Shown: piece after piece, positions 60,163-64,000 of the stretch
How positions within the stretch are numbered: position 1 is the first letter of the stretch
Layout of the letters: every line of letters starts with the position of its first letter
Origin: Alphaproteobacteria bacterium
GTDB lineage: Bacteria > Pseudomonadota > Alphaproteobacteria > Rhizobiales > Xanthobacteraceae
Length of the DNA stretch: 64,000 nucleotides
Reading direction: 5' to 3'
NCBI GenBank assembly: GCA_037200445.1
Contig: JBBCGH010000001.1
Location: forward strand, 620,001-684,000
Made by a program: the position numbers and the translations under genes
Notes under the pieces: generated by a model
What the model saw: the letters and a program-made list of their open reading frames with translations, nothing else
What the model was told of the DNA's origin: nothing
Database searches by the model: none

Positions 60163-61772
60163 GCGGCGTGTCCCGTGGCGGTCGCGGCGACGTCCCGCAC
60201 ATCGTCCGGCAGGCGATTGCCGCGCCACACGATGTGCAGGTCCGGCCGCAGCAGGATGATATCGTGTTGATAGAGATCGCGCGCGGCCGCATCCGGAATG
60301 TCGAGCACGGTCACGGGCGCACCGAAAGACTTGATGGCGCGCGCCAGTCCATCCGTGTCGGCGCTCGCGCCGCCGAGCCGCAGGACCGTGTAGCCGCCGC
60401 CGATGCGATCCTGGATCGGCGTGCCGTCGTCGAGCCAGACGTGCGGCAGCCGCGCGCCTGGCCATGTGGTCGGACGGTATTCGCGGAACAGATGCTCCGG
60501 CCCGCCCGGAATGTCGCAGATGACCGGTGAGTCGACATAACGATAGCCGAGCTCGGCGCCGATCATTTCGTTGCTCTTCGGCTGTTCGGCCTTTGCAACC
60601 CTTATCAGATTGTCGCGTGCAGCCCGGCCTGCCGGCGTATCCTCGCGCATCTCCGGGCGATACTGCGCGCGCCACTTGCGGCGGCCGAGTGATGCATATC
60701 GTGAGGCGCCGACATTGCGTTCGCCGACCTGCCGCCGCTCGACCTCGTAGGAGCGCAAGAGGTTAGGACCGCCCCAGCCTTGCAGCGTTGCGGCAAGCTT
60801 CCAGGACAGGTCGATTGCGTCGCCAACACCTGTGTTCATGCCGAGGCCTCCGGTCGGCACGACGAGATGCACGGCATCGCCGGCAAGGAACACGCGGCCC
60901 TGGCCATAGGAATCAGCGAGCAGCAGATTCATGCGCCATGGCGCACAGGACAGCATCTCGTAGCGTACGGGAATCGCGACCGTGCGCTCGAACAGGGTCT
61001 TCATGTCCTCGTCGCGTTCGACCACGGCATGCAAGGTCCAGTGCCGGGTCGAGTCCTGCATGATCAGGAATGTCGAGCGTTCGTCCGCCACGTGATAGTG
61101 GCGGCCATGGCCGGGCCCGTTGCCGATCGGGACCCTGTCGAACAACTCGTCGCAGCGAAAAAGTGCCTGGCGCAGTTCGAGCAGATTACCCTCGCCGCGC
61201 AGCCTGATGCCGAGTTGCTTGCGCACCGTGCTCGCGCCGCCGTCGCAGCCGACCAGGTAGGCGGCGCGGATCGTCTCTGTCGCGTCGCCGGTCTGGACAA
61301 GCGCCCTCACGCCGGCCGCATCCTGCTCTAGCGACAGAAACTCACATCCGTAGCGCACCTGTACGCTCGGCAGCGTCTCGCATTCGGCCTTGAGCAGCGG
61401 TTCGAGGGTGTATTGCGAAATGAGCTGATAGGGCTCGAGCGGCTGCGAGCCGTCGCTGCACGCCCGGATCGCCGTGCGCGCCTCGTCCACCGACGGATAG
61501 TGCTGGCTCAGCAGCGGCGGCTCGTTCATCGCAAGGATGATGAAGACATGCATGGGCACGTCGGAGCGTAGTCCCGCGGCGCGTATTCTGTCCGCGAGAC
61601 CAATGCGCCGGAAAATTTCCATGCTGCGCGCATTGCAGCGCTCCATCTTGGGAAGAAACTGCGGCGCTTCCTTCTGCTCGATCAGCATGCAGCGGATGCC
61701 GCGCCGGCCGAGATCGTAGGCGAGCGTGAGGCCAACAGGGCCCGCGCCGACGATCAGAACCTCGGTGTCCAC
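60159..61772 (-). CDS. FAD-dependent aromatic monooxygenase (MhpA/PheA-like)
   Basis: A 537-residue flavoprotein hydroxylase: ADP-binding LIVGAGPVGLTLAYDLGRRG at the N-terminus (core GAGPVGLTLAYDL), the DG motif YLVGCDGGASTVRKQLG, and the GD motif VFLAGDAVHLVVPTGGLG. These enzymes hydroxylate phenolic rings with NAD(P)H and oxygen. With the Rieske genes beside it, it likely prepares a ring for cleavage. The C-terminal 120 residues form a thioredoxin-like domain usual in this group. Confidence 0.9.
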   Translation of the reverse strand: MDTEVLIVGAGPVGLTLAYDLGRRGIRCMLIEQKEAPQFLPKMERCNARSMEIFRRIGLADRIRAAGLRSDVPMHVFIILAMNEPPLLSQHYPSVDEARTAIRACSDGSQPLEPYQLISQYTLEPLLKAECETLPSVQVRYGCEFLSLEQDAAGVRALVQTGDATETIRAAYLVGCDGGASTVRKQLGIRLRGEGNLLELRQALFRCDELFDRVPIGNGPGHGRHYHVADERSTFLIMQDSTRHWTLHAVVERDEDMKTLFERTVAIPVRYEMLSCAPWRMNLLLADSYGQGRVFLAGDAVHLVVPTGGLGMNTGVGDAIDLSWKLAATLQGWGGPNLLRSYEVERRQVGERNVGASRYASLGRRKWRAQYRPEMREDTPAGRAARDNLIRVAKAEQPKSNEMIGAELGYRYVDSPVICDIPGGPEHLFREYRPTTWPGARLPHVWLDDGTPIQDRIGGGYTVLRLGGASADTDGLARAIKSFGAPVTVLDIPDAAARDLYQHDIILLRPDLHIVWRGNRLPDDVRDVAATATGHAA

Positions 61773-61807
61773 GGCGGCGCGACCTCACATCTGTTCGAGC
61801 AACGCGA

Positions 61808-62140
61808 TCATATCTCGATGATCACTTTTCCGTCGCGCACGAACGCCGAATAGGTCTTCACCGGATCGATGCAGGGCGGCAGAACGACCTCGCCGGTGCG
61901 CACATTGAATTGACCCTGGTGAAAATTGCACTCGATGATCTCGCCATCGAGGAAACCTTCCGACAGGGACCCCGGCCCATGGGTGCAGTGATCGTCCGTC
62001 ACGTAAAATGTTCCATCGACGTTGAACACTGCCAGTTCGAGACCGGCCTCCTCGACTCTCAGGGCCGTGCCCGGCGCGACATCCGCCACGTTGCACAACT
62101 CGATCTGCGTTCGCGATTGGTGCGCTGCGGTGTCAGTCAT
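61808..62140 (-). CDS. Rieske [2Fe-2S] ferredoxin of a non-haem oxygenase
   Basis: A 110-residue soluble Rieske ferredoxin: cluster ligands Cys-x-His in DHCTHGPGSL and Cys-x2-His in IIECNFHQGQF. Such proteins feed electrons to ring-hydroxylating oxygenases, and an alpha-subunit gene starts 91 bases away on the other strand. No reductase gene is visible in the window. Confidence 0.92.
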   Translation of the reverse strand: MTDTAAHQSRTQIELCNVADVAPGTALRVEEAGLELAVFNVDGTFYVTDDHCTHGPGSLSEGFLDGEIIECNFHQGQFNVRTGEVVLPPCIDPVKTYSAFVRDGKVIIEI

Positions 62141-62231
62141 GCCGATTTCGAAGGGGTGAATTGATCCGACTCATGGCCTTCGGCCCGACCTTGTCCTCGA
62201 CCCAAACCGGTCTTCTCGGATATGATGGCAC

Positions 62232-63515
62232 ATGCTGCGCCGTGAACAGAACGACCTCTTGACGCAAACCGGACCGGGCACACCGGGCGGCGCCCTGTTC
62301 CGCAGCTACTGGCTTCCGGCGCTGCTTGCCGAAGAGCTGCCGGAGAATGAATGCCCGCCCGTGCGAGTCAAGCTGCTCTCGGAACGGCTGCTCGCGTTTC
62401 GCGACACGCAAGGACGCTGTGGGCTGATCGACGAATTCTGCGCGCATCGCGGCGTGTCGTTATGGTTCGGCCGCAACGAAGAGAACGGGCTGCGCTGCCC
62501 CTATCACGGGTGGAAATACGACGTCACTGGCCAGTGCGTCGAAGTACCGTCCGAGCCCACCGAAAGCGGTTACTGCAAGCGCATCAAGCTGAAGTCCTAT
62601 CCGCTGATCGAGCGCGGCGGAATCCTATGGACCTACATGGGCGATCCGGCAAAGCAGCCGGCCTTGCCCGAGTACGAGGTCGCGCTTGTTCCGCCCGAAC
62701 ACCGCTTCGTCGCGAAGCGCGTGCAGGAATGCAACTGGCTGCAGGCGCTCGAAGGCGGAATCGATTCAAGCCACGTGTCGTGGCTGCACCGCGGCGAGCT
62801 CAACTCCGATCCGTTGTTCAAGGGCGCGCGCGGCAACCAGTACAATCTCAACGACGCGCGGCCGCTGTTCGAGGTGGTCGAGAGCGCGGGCGGCCTTTAT
62901 ATCGGCGTGCGCCGCAACGCCGAGAACGGACATTATTACTGGCGCATCACGCCCTGGGTGATGCCGTCCTTTACGATGATCCCGCCGCGCGGCAATCATC
63001 CGGTGCACGGGCACTTCTGGATTCCGATCGACGATCACAATTGCTGGACCTGGAGCTTCGACTATCACGTCCAGCGCGCGCTCACCGAAGCCGAGGTCCA
63101 GGCGATGCGCGAGGGCAAGGGTATTTACGTGCAGTTCGTGCCCGGCACCTATCGCCCGCTCGCCAACAAGGACAACGATTATCTGATGGATCGCGCTGCC
63201 CAGAAGGCCGGCCGCACCTTCAGCGGCGTTGCCGGCATCGCGATGCAGGACGCCTCGCTGCAGGAAAGCATGGGTCCGATCGTCGACCGCACCAAGGAGA
63301 ACCTGGTTTCGACGGACAACGGAATCATCATGGCGCGCCACCGGATGTTGAAGGCCATCAAGGCGATGGAGCAGGGCGTCACGCCGCCGGGCGTTGAGAC
63401 GGCGCACCAGCGCGTGCGCTCGGCCGCGGTCGTTCTGCCGCCGGACCAGCCGTTCACCGATGGTGCGAAAGAGGCGTTGTCGGTTCGCGAGGGCGTCGCC
63501 CATGCGACCGTGTAG
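62232..63515 (+). CDS. Rieske non-haem iron oxygenase alpha subunit (phthalate dioxygenase type)
   Basis: A 427-residue oxygenase. Rieske ligands: FCAHRGVSLWFGR (Cys-x-His) and LRCPYHGWKYDV (Cys-x2-His), around residues 75-100. The mononuclear iron site is GGIDSSHVSWLHR (D-x2-H-x4-H). Length and motif spacing fit the phthalate 4,5-dioxygenase / vanillate demethylase group, which lack a beta subunit. O-demethylation or ring hydroxylation are both possible; a link of demethylation to the C1 island would be interesting but is unproven. Confidence 0.92.
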   Translation: MLRREQNDLLTQTGPGTPGGALFRSYWLPALLAEELPENECPPVRVKLLSERLLAFRDTQGRCGLIDEFCAHRGVSLWFGRNEENGLRCPYHGWKYDVTGQCVEVPSEPTESGYCKRIKLKSYPLIERGGILWTYMGDPAKQPALPEYEVALVPPEHRFVAKRVQECNWLQALEGGIDSSHVSWLHRGELNSDPLFKGARGNQYNLNDARPLFEVVESAGGLYIGVRRNAENGHYYWRITPWVMPSFTMIPPRGNHPVHGHFWIPIDDHNCWTWSFDYHVQRALTEAEVQAMREGKGIYVQFVPGTYRPLANKDNDYLMDRAAQKAGRTFSGVAGIAMQDASLQESMGPIVDRTKENLVSTDNGIIMARHRMLKAIKAMEQGVTPPGVETAHQRVRSAAVVLPPDQPFTDGAKEALSVREGVAHATV

Positions 63516-63530
63516 CAAGGGACATACGCC

Positions 63531-64000
63531 GTGCTGAGTGAAAGCGCACGCGCAACGACCGCACAGGAAGCACACTTTCGCGTCGATTATCCGAATTCCT
63601 TGGCCCGCCGGATCAAGATCATCGCTCTCGACAAGCCGGCCGAACGCGTGGTGCGGCGGCTCGCAGGCGGTCAGTGGAATTCCGCGACCTTCATGACGGC
63701 GGTCAGGAACGGCGCGTCGGCGGGTGCCGATTGGCTGAGCGATCTCGCCGGCGAGGCGTTGAGCCTTCTCGATCAGATGAGCGTCGCCGACCATGTCGTA
63801 ACGGTGTCGACCGCGGGCGAAAGCGCCGAAGGCGCCGCGCTCATTGCCGAAGTCTGCAACGCGCGGCGCATCATGCTCACCGCGCTGGTCATTGACCCTG
63901 CCAACGTTCCCGAGCCGCAGCTGCTGCGCACGATGGCGCCGCTGCGCGCGCATGCCTCGATGCTCGTCGTCGCCAAGGGCGAAGAGTATGTCGAGGCGAT
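63531..64000 (+). CDS. Partial CDS running off the window, unrecognised family
   Basis: A GTG start at 63531, 15 bases after the oxygenase stop with AAGGGA upstream, opens a frame that stays open for 156 codons to the window end. The sequence (HFRVDYPNSLARRIKIIAL, then QMSVADHVVTVSTAGESAEG, then CNARRIMLTALVIDP) has alpha/beta character and no signal peptide. I do not recognise the family. The spacing says it is co-transcribed with the oxygenase. Confidence 0.7.
   Translation, partial: MLSESARATTAQEAHFRVDYPNSLARRIKIIALDKPAERVVRRLAGGQWNSATFMTAVRNGASAGADWLSDLAGEALSLLDQMSVADHVVTVSTAGESAEGAALIAEVCNARRIMLTALVIDPANVPEPQLLRTMAPLRAHASMLVVAKGEEYVEA

Noticed and set aside
1-64000. CRISPR arrays, prophage, intact insertion sequences, rRNA or tRNA genes
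   Set aside because: No repeat-spacer pattern, phage structural or integrase gene, transposase frame or RNA-gene fold was seen.

Overview
The window is high-GC bacterial DNA with densely packed, often stop-start overlapping operons. The gene set (XoxF-type methanol dehydrogenase, a complete tetrahydromethanopterin C1 pathway, PqqA, MoxYX-like regulators, FabI, DUF3141 and SulP) and a nested-palindrome intergenic repeat at 56417-56542 point to an alphaproteobacterium, most likely Hyphomicrobiales (Bradyrhizobium/Xanthobacteraceae-like). This placement is inferred from gene content only; no rRNA or tRNA gene is present.

Region 1 (1-15.7 kb) is a fermentation and acetyl-phosphate block. It holds an enoyl-ACP reductase (fabI), a DUF3141 PHA-synthase-like protein, a SulP anion transporter and a BASS-type transporter. 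These are followed by a co-directional run: a small secreted protein, pyruvate formate-lyase (pflB), its activase (pflA), an AspT-type exchanger, a FocA formate channel, phosphotransacetylase (pta) and acetate kinase (ackA). Together these would convert pyruvate to acetate, formate and ATP when oxygen is low. Region 2 (15.7-17.0 kb) is a decayed junction with a frameshifted GNAT remnant and a frameshifted RTX-type C-terminus.

Region 3 (17.0-57.4 kb) is a roughly 40-kb methylotrophy island. A minus-strand operon (17046-21822) makes methanopterin/methylofuran-type cofactors and includes an MfnB-FolB fusion. A plus-strand operon (21970-26303) encodes a Ped/Lut-like ABC system linked to PQQ enzymes. 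The minus-strand xoxF-xoxG-xoxJ-CXXCW genes encode lanthanide-type methanol dehydrogenase and its partners. A metallo-hydrolase, a SoxYZ-like carrier, a second ABC transporter and a HAD phosphatase follow. Next come the folP-fhcCDAB-phhB operon and the divergent mptG-mtdB-ATPgrasp-mch-ATPgrasp-citG-fae operon. The island ends with a HisA paralogue, an H4MPT-linked hydantoinase-like protein, MoxYX-like two-component genes, a TonB-dependent receptor, folE and an isolated 25-residue pqqA. In outline, methanol is oxidised by XoxF to formaldehyde. Fae traps the formaldehyde on H4MPT, and MtdB, Mch and Fhc carry it to formate. Many genes that make the cofactors and import the metal are present. Not seen here are pqqBCDE, mtdA, formate dehydrogenase and mxaF.

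Region 4 (57.5-64.0 kb) is a catabolic cluster: an SDR dehydrogenase, a TctC-type binding protein, a class II aldolase, an FAD monooxygenase, a Rieske ferredoxin, a Rieske oxygenase alpha subunit and a GTG-started CDS that runs off the window. It probably degrades an aromatic acid; the substrate cannot be read from the sequence.
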